From contig JBDTVG010000179.1 of NCBI GenBank assembly GCA_040007395.1, positions 1 to 61,566 on the forward strand: a stretch of 61,566 bases of DNA, in the 5' to 3' direction. This document shows positions 16,032-23,822 of this stretch, piece by piece. Origin of the DNA: DATGFK01 sp040007395 (GTDB lineage Bacteria > Chloroflexota > Anaerolineae > Aggregatilineales > UBA2796). The notes under the pieces were generated by a model, which worked only from the letters and a program-made list of their open reading frames with translations, did not search any database and was not told where the DNA came from. The number at the start of each line of letters is the position of its first letter. The stretch's first letter is position 1. The translations under genes and the position numbers were made by a program.

Positions 16032-18770
16032 ATGACCTTCATGGACCAGTGGAGTGCAGAGCTTCCCGGCTCCCTCGCTGCCTGCCGCAAGGCGATTCAG
16101 GCGGCGGGCAAAAGCGCACAAGGTATCGATCCCAAATATGGTGTATTCGCCGCTGGACTGCTCTGGCCCGTGCGTGAGGCAGGCGCAGAAGATGACCAAC
16201 GCGAGGCCGTGCGCGAGATCTGCGGCGGCAAAGACGAGGCCAAACCGCTGCTGACTGCCATTCGCAATTGGTCGGATTATGTTGTGGCAGCGCGTGAACT
16301 TTCCGAGTCGACGAAGGGCAATCTACTGCTACAAATCGCGCTGGAAAAAGTGATCACACACTTTCAGGACGCGCTGGTTGCCGCCGAGTTCATGACCATC
16401 GACATTCGCGACAGCACCATACAGGGCGCGATTGTAAACATCGGCGGCAAGCAATATTTCTACGGCGATGTGGTGATCAATATCGTGCAAGAAGCAGTGA
16501 TGACCTGCCCACCACCCCCCGAAGACCCTGCCCAATTCGGCGGACGCGATACGGTATTGACCGATCTGTGCGATCAGCTTAAGCGTGGCGAGGTGACGGC
16601 GATCACGGCGGTGCATGGCTTGGGCGGGATCGGCAAAACGACACTGGCCCGCCGCCTCGCCAATGTGCTGCACCATGAAAAGACATTTCGGGCGGTGCTA
16701 TGGGCGAGTGTGACACGCAGCCCCGATCCGCTGAGTATTTTGCAGGTCTGGGCGAAGCACGGCAATCCTAACTATGCGCTGCCCGATGCCAAACCGGATC
16801 AGATCGCCTTGCAAGTCAAGGGATTGCTCGAAACCGCGATTGCCCAAACGTGCGAACACTGCGAACCGGATCGCGTGCTGGTGGTGCTGGATGATGTGTG
16901 GGATGACGCGGAGGGCAAAGGCAAAGCCGCCGCTCGACTGCTGCAAGCTGCCGCGCCGACTAACTCCACGATCTTGATCACGACCCGTTCGCAGAATCTG
17001 GCTATCGATCTGCACGCCAAACAGCCCTATGCGCTGGACCGCATGGCTGCCGAGGACGGGCTGGCGATGCTGCTGACCTATGACGATCTCAAAGGGCTGC
17101 CCCACGATCCCTTGAAGGCGCTGGTGATGGCGCTCGGTGGACACCCGCTGGCGCTCGATCTGGCAGTGCGGCGCGTTCAGAAGGCGGAAAATAAGGCCGA
17201 TGCGTTGACGGCGCATACTACGCTTTATCAGAAAGGATTGCTAGCAGGTGAAGGCTTCGGCGGACTGAAACTCGATCAGGGGCCAGATCGCGAAGACAAC
17301 CTGACGCTGGTGCTGTCGTACAGCTACGACGACCTGCCCGACCCCGATCAGGCGCATTTCCGGGCATTGGGGATGCTGCCGCCCGATGTGCCGTTTGACC
17401 GGACGATTCTGGCGGCGCTGTGGGAAGTCCCGCCTGAGGCAGTGATCGACTCGTGCGATACGCTGCGGCTGCTCTCGCTGCTCCAGCCCGATCCCGTTAG
17501 CGGGGAGGGTTGGTATCGCCAGCACCCGCTGCTGCGAAGCCGTGCGCTGGATCTGCTGAAAGGCGCGGCTGAGACGGACGCAGTATTCGCCCGCTACGCA
17601 GATCGGGTGATTGAGATTGCCGAGGGCTTTTATCGGCTGCCGCCGGAACAATGGGCCGAACTGTCGGCCTACCTACCGCATGTTCACGCTGTTGGCAGTG
17701 GCTTGGTCAAGGCGTTCAGCCCAGAGACACTGGATGATGCGCAATTGAGCCGCGCCCAACGCTTCGCCCTGAAGACCAGCCGCTATCTCGCCAACCGCCG
17801 CGAAGTGCACCAGATCGACTGGTTGGAGATGGGGCTAACTGCCAGCCGCCAGTTGCACGATGTGAAAAACGAATCCTATTTCTGTAACGATCTGGGTTTG
17901 GTCTACTCGGCGCTGGGGGAGAAGCGGCGGGCGCTGGACTTCTACGAGCAAGCCTTGCCGCTGTATCAGGCGGTGGGCGATCGCGGCGGGGAAGCCACCA
18001 CCCTCAACAACATTGGTTTGGTCTACTCCGCGCTGGGCGAGAAGCGGCGGGCGCTGGACTTCTACGAGCAAGCCTTGCCGCTGTATCAGGCGGTGGGCGA
18101 TCGCGGCGGGGAAGCCGTTACCTGTTTCAATATCGGCATGGTTTATCGCGCATTGGGCGATCTGGATCAGGCTATTGACTATGTAGCCCGCTGCGTTGAA
18201 CTCGATGAACAAGTCGAACACCCCGATCTGGAAAGTGATCGGCGGGCGTTGGAACAGTTGAAGCGCGAACGTGACGGTCAGCCGGAGCCGACAGTAGGCC
18301 AAACCCCAGAGGAAGTTATGAAAATGATAACTAACCTCTACCGCCAGCGTGGGCCGGACGCAGTACGCACGCTGCTCAAGCAGTCCGATGTAGCAGACGA
18401 AACTATCGAAGCGCTGCTCGCGCAGTTAGCCGCCGCTGGCACGCAGGCTGCGCCGAGTCAGCCTGTGCAGCCGCCCTCGACCCTGCCCGATGAAACGATC
18501 AATATGTTGGCAGGCAATACATTTGCCGTCAAAACCAGTGCGCCGGATAAGCTGGACAATTGGCGCACAAAATTGCAGAGTATCCGCGCCGATTTCGCTG
18601 CCAAAGGGGCCGACTGGCAGCTCGAAGTAGATTTTGTCGATGCGCTGCTGGCGGTGTTGGCGGATCAGCCCGCCGCGTTACCGGATGGCAACCCCTATCA
18701 ATCTGTTGTGCAGCAGGTGATCGCAGCCATTGAACAGTTTAGCAGTAATAGCAATCCACAAGGAGAATGA
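16032..18770 (+). CDS. NB-ARC/TPR STAND protein (NLR-like)
   Basis: The 912-residue protein starts with a helical domain of unknown type (1-120), then a short Gly-rich beta segment (residues 127-146, STIQGAIVNIGGKQYF) that recurs in the next gene. An NB-ARC ATPase follows: P-loop GLGGIGKTT at 196-204 (Lys202), Walker B VLVVLDDVWD near 290, sensor ILITTRS near 318 and GGHPLALDL near 370 (GLPLA-like). A winged-helix region (about 430-540) precedes TPR repeats (about 615-735), two of which are nearly identical at DNA level. The last 170 residues are helical. These are the parts of a signal-transducing NTPase with numerous domains, many of which act as bacterial antiphage sensors. It forms an operon with the 139-residue partner, 3 nt downstream. 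GC is higher than in neighbouring genes. Confidence 0.88.
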   Translation: MTFMDQWSAELPGSLAACRKAIQAAGKSAQGIDPKYGVFAAGLLWPVREAGAEDDQREAVREICGGKDEAKPLLTAIRNWSDYVVAARELSESTKGNLLLQIALEKVITHFQDALVAAEFMTIDIRDSTIQGAIVNIGGKQYFYGDVVINIVQEAVMTCPPPPEDPAQFGGRDTVLTDLCDQLKRGEVTAITAVHGLGGIGKTTLARRLANVLHHEKTFRAVLWASVTRSPDPLSILQVWAKHGNPNYALPDAKPDQIALQVKGLLETAIAQTCEHCEPDRVLVVLDDVWDDAEGKGKAAARLLQAAAPTNSTILITTRSQNLAIDLHAKQPYALDRMAAEDGLAMLLTYDDLKGLPHDPLKALVMALGGHPLALDLAVRRVQKAENKADALTAHTTLYQKGLLAGEGFGGLKLDQGPDREDNLTLVLSYSYDDLPDPDQAHFRALGMLPPDVPFDRTILAALWEVPPEAVIDSCDTLRLLSLLQPDPVSGEGWYRQHPLLRSRALDLLKGAAETDAVFARYADRVIEIAEGFYRLPPEQWAELSAYLPHVHAVGSGLVKAFSPETLDDAQLSRAQRFALKTSRYLANRREVHQIDWLEMGLTASRQLHDVKNESYFCNDLGLVYSALGEKRRALDFYEQALPLYQAVGDRGGEATTLNNIGLVYSALGEKRRALDFYEQALPLYQAVGDRGGEAVTCFNIGMVYRALGDLDQAIDYVARCVELDEQVEHPDLESDRRALEQLKRERDGQPEPTVGQTPEEVMKMITNLYRQRGPDAVRTLLKQSDVADETIEALLAQLAAAGTQAAPSQPVQPPSTLPDETINMLAGNTFAVKTSAPDKLDNWRTKLQSIRADFAAKGADWQLEVDFVDALLAVLADQPAALPDGNPYQSVVQQVIAAIEQFSSNSNPQGE
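17895..18116 (+). repeat. tandem TPR-coding direct repeat
   Basis: Two 102-nt copies (17895-17996 and 18015-18116, period 120 nt) differ at only two positions and encode TPR units at about residues 622-655 and 662-695. Such identity suggests recent duplication and possible copy-number change by recombination. Confidence 0.88.
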
Positions 18771-18773
18771 ATC

Positions 18774-19193
18774 ATGTCCGACGACAAACCAACTATCAAT
18801 ATCAGTGGCAGTAACGTTCAGGGCGGGATCGTGGGAATTGGCGGGACGCAAAATTTTCAGCAAGCCGTGACCCTCACGCTCGGCAATCTCTCGTCCACCG
18901 TCGGTGCGCTGCAAGCCCCCGACCCAGACAAAGCCGAACTGCAAAAACTCATCGCTGAGCTGGAAGCCGCGCTCAAGAACGCACCCGCCGCTCATCAGGA
19001 CGATGCGAAAAAGATCGCTAAGCGTGCGAAAGAAGCCGTCGAGGAAGCTGCCGCCGATCACCCCGATAAGGATGGGGTCGAGGCGAAGGCCAATCTGCTC
19101 AAGAAGGCGGCGGAAAACGTCGCGGGCGCGATGCCGATTGTCCTGACGATTGCCACGAGTATCGTCGCGCATCTGCTCAAGTTGGGCATGTAA
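18774..19193 (+). CDS. small partner of NLR-like protein, possible membrane-acting effector
   Basis: The 139-residue product has an N-terminal Gly/Asn-rich beta segment (residues 8-28: INISGSNVQGGIVGIGG then TQNF). This aligns with residues 124-143 of the NB-ARC protein (shared I-I, S, QG, IV, IGG, Q, F). Then follow charged amphipathic helices (about 45-118) and a C-terminal hydrophobic helix (about 119-139, AMPIVLTIATSIVAHLLKLGM without long charged tail). It begins 3 nt after the NLR stop with an AAGGAGA RBS that overlaps the NLR gene end, so the two are coupled. In known bacterial and fungal NLR systems a short amyloid-type motif shared with an adjacent protein passes the signal to a membrane-disrupting effector. 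I infer that role here; no family is recognised. Confidence 0.6.
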   Translation: MSDDKPTINISGSNVQGGIVGIGGTQNFQQAVTLTLGNLSSTVGALQAPDPDKAELQKLIAELEAALKNAPAAHQDDAKKIAKRAKEAVEEAAADHPDKDGVEAKANLLKKAAENVAGAMPIVLTIATSIVAHLLKLGM

Positions 19194-19339
19194 GCACGCG
19201 GAGCATCGATTCTAAAATACAGATCAAATTTTGTTGGATGTGAGCGACTCGATGCAGATTTCACCGGCGCACGTCCTTTGCTTATCCGACAAGGTTGTTT
19301 TCTACGAATACTGCCGCGAATCTAACACGCCGCGCAGCC

Positions 19340-19875
19340 CTGTAAAGCGCAAGCGCTTCGCTGTGGATTTTTGCTTTGGCTTGTGCCGCTGCGCTCATGC
19401 AAAAATCCTTGCGCCCTGACGGGTACAAGACTGCTGAGATCGGCGTGTTGCAGGGAGGGCAGTATTGTAGAACAACCTGTCGATAAGAGGACATGCATAC
19501 GGTATCTGCACGAGCCGCAGAACGCCCGAAAGGGCACTGCCGAAGCAGGCTAACGGATTAAACGTTAGTGGATACCTGACGGTGCATGGCGCAATTGAGA
19601 CTGCATACTCACCCCGCTGCCGGAGGCGACCCTGCCTGCGGCAGTGTTGGCGTTTAGGACGGTCGTGAACTGTACAGCACACGCTGCTGTACGCCGGATC
19701 GGCCTCTGAATGGGCTTGTGCCGCAGATACAGCCACTGTATCAGCACAAGTCTTTGCACGTTCAGGCCACGCTCCAGACGAACCGGGTGAGATAGACCAA
19801 CCACGCAAGACAATCCTCTGCATCAAGCCGGACTCCCCTTTACCCGGCTGTTGCCCCCACGCGGTTGGTTGCTAC
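19340..19875 (+). ncRNA. candidate structured non-coding RNA
   Basis: A gene-free 725-bp region (19194-19920) holds many strong inverted repeats. These are: 19345-19358 (AAGCG/CGCTT); 19365-19374 with 19399-19408 (10 bp); a junction closed by GGTATC 19501-19506 with GATACC 19571-19576 that encloses a GAAA-tetraloop hairpin 19524-19535 and a 6-bp hairpin 19550-19568; 19617-19643 (CTGCCG/CGGCAG); 19672-19692 (7 bp); a two-tier hairpin 19715-19750 (7 bp + 7 bp); and a 6-bp hairpin ending in ACCCGGCT near 19849. Short ORFs in the region look random. The strand is inferred from the flanking genes. It does not show landmarks of tmRNA, RNase P or SRP RNA. It could instead be DNA-level structure such as a recombination site. 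Confidence 0.5.
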
Positions 19876-19920
19876 TTTCAGAACATTTTGTTTTACAGCC
19901 TCTCGAAAGGAGTCTCCCCT

Positions 19921-20835
19921 ATGTCCACTGAAAGACCGCTCGTGTATAGCTGCCGTCAGTATCGTCTCCTTATCGCGGGCAGCCGCCAAGCAACTGAGGC
20001 CATGCTTCACGCTGCGTATAAAGCAGTTGTGCGGGCCAGAGCCAACGGCTGGGCCATTCACGTCGGCGACGCACAAGGGGTCGATGCGGCAGTCGTCGCG
20101 GCGTGCAATGAACTCGGTGTGAACTATGTGTGCTTCGGATTGGGCAGTGCTCCCCGCAATTCACAGGTTAGCGGCAGTGTCACCGGGCGCTACTGGCGAG
20201 TCGCGCCTGATAAGGCGAAAGACTACGCGGCACGGGATCGCGTCATGGTGGATTGCTCAGATCGCGGTCTGTTCATCTGGAACGGGCAGTCGAAAGGGAC
20301 GCTGGCAGGCCACACTTACATGCAGCAGTTGGGCAAACCGGTAGATCTGCTCACCTTTGGCGAGCAAGCGCAGGTCAAAGAGCAGGAAACCCAAGCGAAA
20401 TCACCTGACAAGCCATGTGTTCCTCACCCTGCCGTGGTCGAAGTTATCCTCGATACCACCCTCACGGACACTGCCCAGCAAGGCATCTTTGGCCTGCGGG
20501 CGCTAGATGCCACCGGGGCTGTCCTGTATCAGAAGCGCGTGGAAGTCGCGCATCTCGACACGACGACGGCTGACTATGCCAAACTGCAAGTGCTTATCAC
20601 GGCTCTGGACACGCTCAAAGGGCGACTGAAAGGCAGTGAGGCGGTCTACACCTTGCGCGTTGTGCAGTCCAGCAAAAATGTCGAGGGGTGGTTGGGTAAG
20701 CAGTTCAAGCGCAACATGCCGCAGGTCAAGGCACTGGGCAGCACCGCAGACGAGCTGCTGAAAGCATTTCCGTCTGTCGAGTGGGTCAAAATGCCCCGCG
20801 CCCAGATTGTGTCAGCTCTCTCAAAAATTCGCTAA
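19921..20835 (+). CDS. SLOG (DprA/LOG-like) + RNase H-like fold fusion protein
   Basis: The 304-residue protein has two parts. Residues about 12-150 look like a SLOG nucleotide-binding Rossmann domain: LLIAGSRQ, then GDAQGVDAAVVAAC and an ARDRVMVDCSDRGLFIWNG segment, as in DUF2493/YspA and LOG proteins. Residues about 175-304 resemble an RNase H-like domain (VVEVILDTTLT... TADYAKLQVLITALDTL... YTLRVVQSSKNVEGWL), though the acidic active-site set is incomplete, so it may be a binding rather than cleaving module. The ATG at 19921 is chosen because AAAGGAG precedes it; the frame is open to 19888. It follows the structured non-coding region directly. SLOG domains often bind or make nucleotide signals in defence or mobile-element contexts. 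Confidence 0.65.
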   Translation: MSTERPLVYSCRQYRLLIAGSRQATEAMLHAAYKAVVRARANGWAIHVGDAQGVDAAVVAACNELGVNYVCFGLGSAPRNSQVSGSVTGRYWRVAPDKAKDYAARDRVMVDCSDRGLFIWNGQSKGTLAGHTYMQQLGKPVDLLTFGEQAQVKEQETQAKSPDKPCVPHPAVVEVILDTTLTDTAQQGIFGLRALDATGAVLYQKRVEVAHLDTTTADYAKLQVLITALDTLKGRLKGSEAVYTLRVVQSSKNVEGWLGKQFKRNMPQVKALGSTADELLKAFPSVEWVKMPRAQIVSALSKIR

Positions 20836-20968
20836 ACCCCTGGGCAGGTATTCATTCCAGATAGACGACCTTATCGGTCGTTTTTTGTTTCCAGCCAAAA
20901 GCAAAGGCGACTGCTATGAACAGTCGCCCTTGGCTTGCAAAACTTTGCAATTTGATGTGGAGGAAAGT

Positions 20969-21598
20969 ATGACAGACAATGCAAATTTTGGCAAACCGCC
21001 ACTGGTAGATCGTACCAAAGGCCGGCGGTTGCCAACGCCGCGTTCAGATCGCCCGCACCGCGAGGATTTGTGCTTCCCCGTGCGGTGCGCCAATCCCTCG
21101 TGTAACCATGTCCGCTGGTTGACTCGCTCTGATGCTGACAAAGCCGAAGCCGAACAGCGCGTCTGCAAGAAGTGTCAAACCTCGGAAGCGGGTAAGAAAG
21201 GCTACGCTGCGACCGCAACCTTGTATGGAGCCGATTTTGCGCTCAAGGCTGTCCGACAGCAGCAACTTGAACACCCGTCACGCTACGAACGCATCGTGGA
21301 AAGCTGGTTGGCAGAACTCGCGCTGGCTCATGACCTGCATGTTCTGACTCAGGTGGCTTTCACGGCGACAGATCTTGGCAATGTGGCCCATCACTTCCTG
21401 ATTGACTTTGTGGTGGAGACCTCTAGCGATGCACTGGCGGTGGAAGTGAACGGCTATCATCACAAGAAACTCCGGGCGGAGCGTGACTACTGGTTGACTC
21501 AATTGTATCCCGGCGACGTGTACTTCATCGACACCGATGACATTGACCACACCCCACAGGCGATCAAGGATACCTTGCGTCAACTGGTTCAACGCTAG
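20969..21598 (+). CDS. zinc-finger + Vsr/DUF559-like PD-(D/E)XK nuclease-fold protein
   Basis: The 209-residue protein has a Cys-rich N-terminal part (CANPSCNH... CKKC, residues about 38-70) that can bind zinc. A C-terminal domain follows (about 95-205) with the order helix-(YERIVESWLAELA)...LIDFVVE...ALAVEVNGYHHKK...D...FIDTDD. The Asp of the DFVVE strand and the Glu of AVEVNGYHH match the acidic positions of DUF559/Vsr-type endonucleases (the usual form is EVDG-H). The start at 20969 has a GGAGGAAAG RBS; the frame is open to 20807 but that part overlaps the preceding gene. It is probably a nuclease used by the element, for example in restriction, repair or anti-host function. Confidence 0.65.
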   Translation: MTDNANFGKPPLVDRTKGRRLPTPRSDRPHREDLCFPVRCANPSCNHVRWLTRSDADKAEAEQRVCKKCQTSEAGKKGYAATATLYGADFALKAVRQQQLEHPSRYERIVESWLAELALAHDLHVLTQVAFTATDLGNVAHHFLIDFVVETSSDALAVEVNGYHHKKLRAERDYWLTQLYPGDVYFIDTDDIDHTPQAIKDTLRQLVQR

Positions 21599-21648
21599 GA
21601 AAATCCGTTACAATCGGGCCACAATGTCTCGCATTCAGAGGGTGTCCC

Positions 21649-21891
21649 ATGACGATACGTGCCGAACATCTGGTGCTCATCACTCATCGTACTGCTGGCG
21701 ATCAAGTGGTATCGGCGTGGTATCGCGTCTTGCCAGAGGACGATCTGGCCCTCATTACGGTACGGCAAGGGACATGGAAAGCCGACATTGTGTATACCTT
21801 CACGGCACCACGCGCATACCTTCAGGCACTAGTCGAGATCATTAACGAGACTATCCCCGATGCCAACGCCCGCTTTGTAACGTCTTTCTAA
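21649..21891 (+). CDS. small hypothetical protein
   Basis: The 80-residue product (MTIRAEHLVLITHRTAGD...) alternates beta strands and one helix (RAYLQALVEIINETIP) without any known motif. An AGAGGGTG RBS precedes the ATG and a strong terminator follows 31 bp after the stop, so it is the last gene of the short transcript that begins at the SLOG fusion gene. Function unknown. Confidence 0.6.
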   Translation: MTIRAEHLVLITHRTAGDQVVSAWYRVLPEDDLALITVRQGTWKADIVYTFTAPRAYLQALVEIINETIPDANARFVTSF

Positions 21892-21922
21892 CCGTCCGTC
21901 GCCACAACCGAAGCTATAAGGT

Positions 21923-21957
21923 AAGCCCACGCTGTGTTCGGCAGCGTGGGCTTTTTC
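21923..21957 (+). terminator. rho-independent terminator
   Basis: An 11- to 12-bp perfect stem (AAGCCCACGCTG with CAGCGTGGGCTT) around TGTTCGG is followed by TTTTT. It separates the SLOG/nuclease set from the next gene block. Confidence 0.88.
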
Positions 21958-21985
21958 GTGTCTCGTTTGAGTTGAGGAGTATGAA

Positions 21986-22630
21986 ATGATGACGCAATCG
22001 GTGAAGTCCTATACGAACATTCCCGCCAAAGTCTACGAGCATTACAACACGCGGTACAACAACTATACCTACCGTCTGTTTGAAGCGAAGCTGCTCAAGC
22101 TCATTGCCCATAGCCCAGCGTATGGTGGTCATGCTTTTGCCCATACCACGCTCAATCTCCTGATCGATGCCAGTTTGGAGCGTTCCGGTGCTACCTTTTA
22201 CGCTGGCGCCGAAGTCAGCCTGATGCAGCTTATCCGCCCCATAAGTGCGGATCTGGTGGCGCTGGCTCGCCAACACCTAGAAAACTTCGCGCCATCGACC
22301 CGACCAGAACGCCCTCAATCCGAAACCGATTACGCCCTCTATGAAATCCTCTATGCCCAAGAGAGTGTCGAGTTGGCAGTCTGCCGGACAAGTGAGGTGC
22401 ATTCGTGGCGGGGACGGGTGGCTTACGCTTGGGTGAGCGCAGCCTTGTCGCTGCTGCACGCCGCGGCGGCAGTGCTGGTCGAGAGCCATTACGACAGCTA
22501 TCCGCTTGAGAAGCTGGACCAAGCCATGAACTCGCTGCGAAGCGCTGCGCTCGAAGGTCAGGCTCAGCATTTCGCCTTCGCTGCGGACTTTGTGACGTGG
22601 ATGCGCCAGTTGGTTAAAGCACGAGATTAG
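21986..22630 (+). CDS. hypothetical helical protein of ICE
   Basis: The 214-residue soluble protein appears all-helical, rich in Ala, Leu and aromatic residues (for example YEHYNTRYNNYTYRLFEAKLLKLI and AWVSAALSLLHAAAAVLVES). No catalytic pattern or family is recognised. GAGGAG lies upstream of a double ATG. It opens the second accessory gene block, upstream of the PRTRC-like genes, with which it is probably co-transcribed. Confidence 0.65.
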   Translation: MMTQSVKSYTNIPAKVYEHYNTRYNNYTYRLFEAKLLKLIAHSPAYGGHAFAHTTLNLLIDASLERSGATFYAGAEVSLMQLIRPISADLVALARQHLENFAPSTRPERPQSETDYALYEILYAQESVELAVCRTSEVHSWRGRVAYAWVSAALSLLHAAAAVLVESHYDSYPLEKLDQAMNSLRSAALEGQAQHFAFAADFVTWMRQLVKARD

Positions 22631-22689
22631 TCCCTATCGCAGTGGGGTCAGCGTGACCCCGCTGTTTGTTCAGTGAAAGGAAGCGTTCT

Positions 22690-23139
22690 ATGACGACTAT
22701 TTCTCCCAAGAAAAGTACAAAGTCGAAGCTACCACCCCCGTCGACTATTCTGACGATAACCCTCAATCCCGACGGCACAGGGACACTCCTCACCAAACGC
22801 GGTGAGCTGGCCTGTGTCAACAGTTTTACTTACCACGACCTGAAAGGCATCCTGAACGCCATTCAACAAGGTGCGGCTCGATTGGTCGAGGTTGAGCAGA
22901 ACCCACCGCCTGCGTTATTTGAAGCCTCGCCTGTTCCCGCCACAACTTCAGTCACCGACGTTGACACTACGGCAGGTGACGACGAAGGTGCTGAAACCGC
23001 TAGCGCCGATAACCCAGCGGACTCCGAAGCACAAGACGCATCCAGTGAAACACCAACTTCCGCCGTACTGGCTACCGAGGGCGATCCGCTGATTCGTGTA
23101 GCTCCTCCGGTCAATTCTATCCAAATGTCCTTACTGTAG
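22690..23139 (+). CDS. hypothetical protein in PRTRC-like cluster
   Basis: The 149-residue product has a short folded N-terminal part (STILTITLNPDGTGTLLTKRGELA...YHDLKGILNAIQQG, beta-beta-alpha) followed by an acidic Ala/Thr/Glu-rich disordered tail (about 80-149). An AAAGGAAG RBS precedes the ATG. It is 22 bp upstream of the ubiquitin-like PRTRC-C gene. In PRTRC cassettes a short protein with a disordered acidic tail (protein E) can occupy such a position, but I see no diagnostic motif and leave the function open. Confidence 0.6.
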   Translation: MTTISPKKSTKSKLPPPSTILTITLNPDGTGTLLTKRGELACVNSFTYHDLKGILNAIQQGAARLVEVEQNPPPALFEASPVPATTSVTDVDTTAGDDEGAETASADNPADSEAQDASSETPTSAVLATEGDPLIRVAPPVNSIQMSLL

Positions 23140-23161
23140 TGATCGAAAGGAAAACCAGATC

Positions 23162-23452
23162 ATGTCTGACCAGACGATAAATTCTCAACCTGAAGCTACT
23201 GAGACAAATGCAGAACCGCAGCTGTCCACACCGGATAATGCAACCACTGCGGCCCAACCCAGCCACGTTATCTTCAAAATTGGTGCGAATCGTATTGTGG
23301 CAGACGAGGCAACCGCCAAATTGTCGCCAGAACAGGCTCGCACGTTCTTGAAAGCCACTTATCCAGAAGTGGTCAATGCTACCGTCCGTGAGCGTATTGA
23401 GGGCGATACCAAAATCGTCGAATTTCTCCCGCAGCCGGGACGCAAAGGCTAA
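23162..23452 (+). CDS. PRTRC system protein C-like (prokaryotic ubiquitin-like)
   Basis: The 96-residue protein has a disordered N-terminus (1-35) and a beta-grasp-like domain (36-96). The pattern is VIFKIGANRI..DEATAKLSPEQARTFLKATYPEVVNATV...GDTKIVEFLPQPGRKG, matching PRTRC system protein C, which Pfam groups with prokaryotic ubiquitin-like proteins. It ends in a single Gly after GRK, similar to the G-K-G ending of that family. The genes for an E2-like and an E1/ThiF protein lie 1.4 and 2.1 kb downstream, so a conjugation-type chemistry is plausible. GAAAGGA serves as RBS. The element's palindromic-repeat control region follows immediately. Confidence 0.75.
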   Translation: MSDQTINSQPEATETNAEPQLSTPDNATTAAQPSHVIFKIGANRIVADEATAKLSPEQARTFLKATYPEVVNATVRERIEGDTKIVEFLPQPGRKG

Positions 23453-23506
23453 GTATTATGTTCACGGGCATCACAAGTTGTAACTTAAACCATAAAACTT
23501 CCGTTT

Positions 23507-23822
23507 GGAAGCATTATGGTTCCAAAGTGCATGGAAGCGTTATGGTTCTAACCCGATGCAAAAAGGGCGGGATTTGAGGCACACTGCGCCGAAATCTGGC
23601 GATCCCACAATACCCTCGGAGTAGAGCCAAAGTAGATGCTGCTCCACCACTTTGGCTCTACTAGATAACTCCCGCCTATCAATTTTAGGAGGCTTTATGC
23701 TTCAAAATCCCACTTTAGGAAGTTTTATGCTTCCAGAAAGGATGGCAAACCCTTGCCAAAACGTTTCCAACGACCATTTTTAGGAAGCTTTATGCTTCCA
23801 AGAGAGGAGATTTTATGCTTCA
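23507..23822 (+). repeat. six iteron-like palindromic repeats (GGAAGC-TTTAT-GCTTCC)
   Basis: Copies start at 23507, 23533, 23688, 23718, 23783 and 23806 in the non-coding gap 23453-23814. The copy at 23783-23799 is a perfect palindrome with a 5-nt centre; the others differ by one to four bases. In the last four copies the unit also reads as an RBS plus ATG plus CTT, and the last copy is the actual start of the next gene. Thus they may be operators, partition/origin iterons, or duplicated leader segments. Confidence 0.75.
23620..23662. promoter_or_regulatory. long perfect hairpin in control region
   Basis: A 14-bp perfect inverted repeat (23620-23633 with 23649-23662) around a 15-nt loop. No T-run follows, so it is unlikely to be a simple terminator. 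It sits between the second and third iteron-like repeats and may be an origin, attenuator or protein-binding structure. Confidence 0.7.

Noticed and set aside
19194..19920. tmRNA, RNase P or group I intron as identity of the structured region
   Set aside because: No tag-peptide ORF, no GAGGAAAGTCC-type RNase P core, and no convincing group I core elements; so left as an unassigned candidate RNA.
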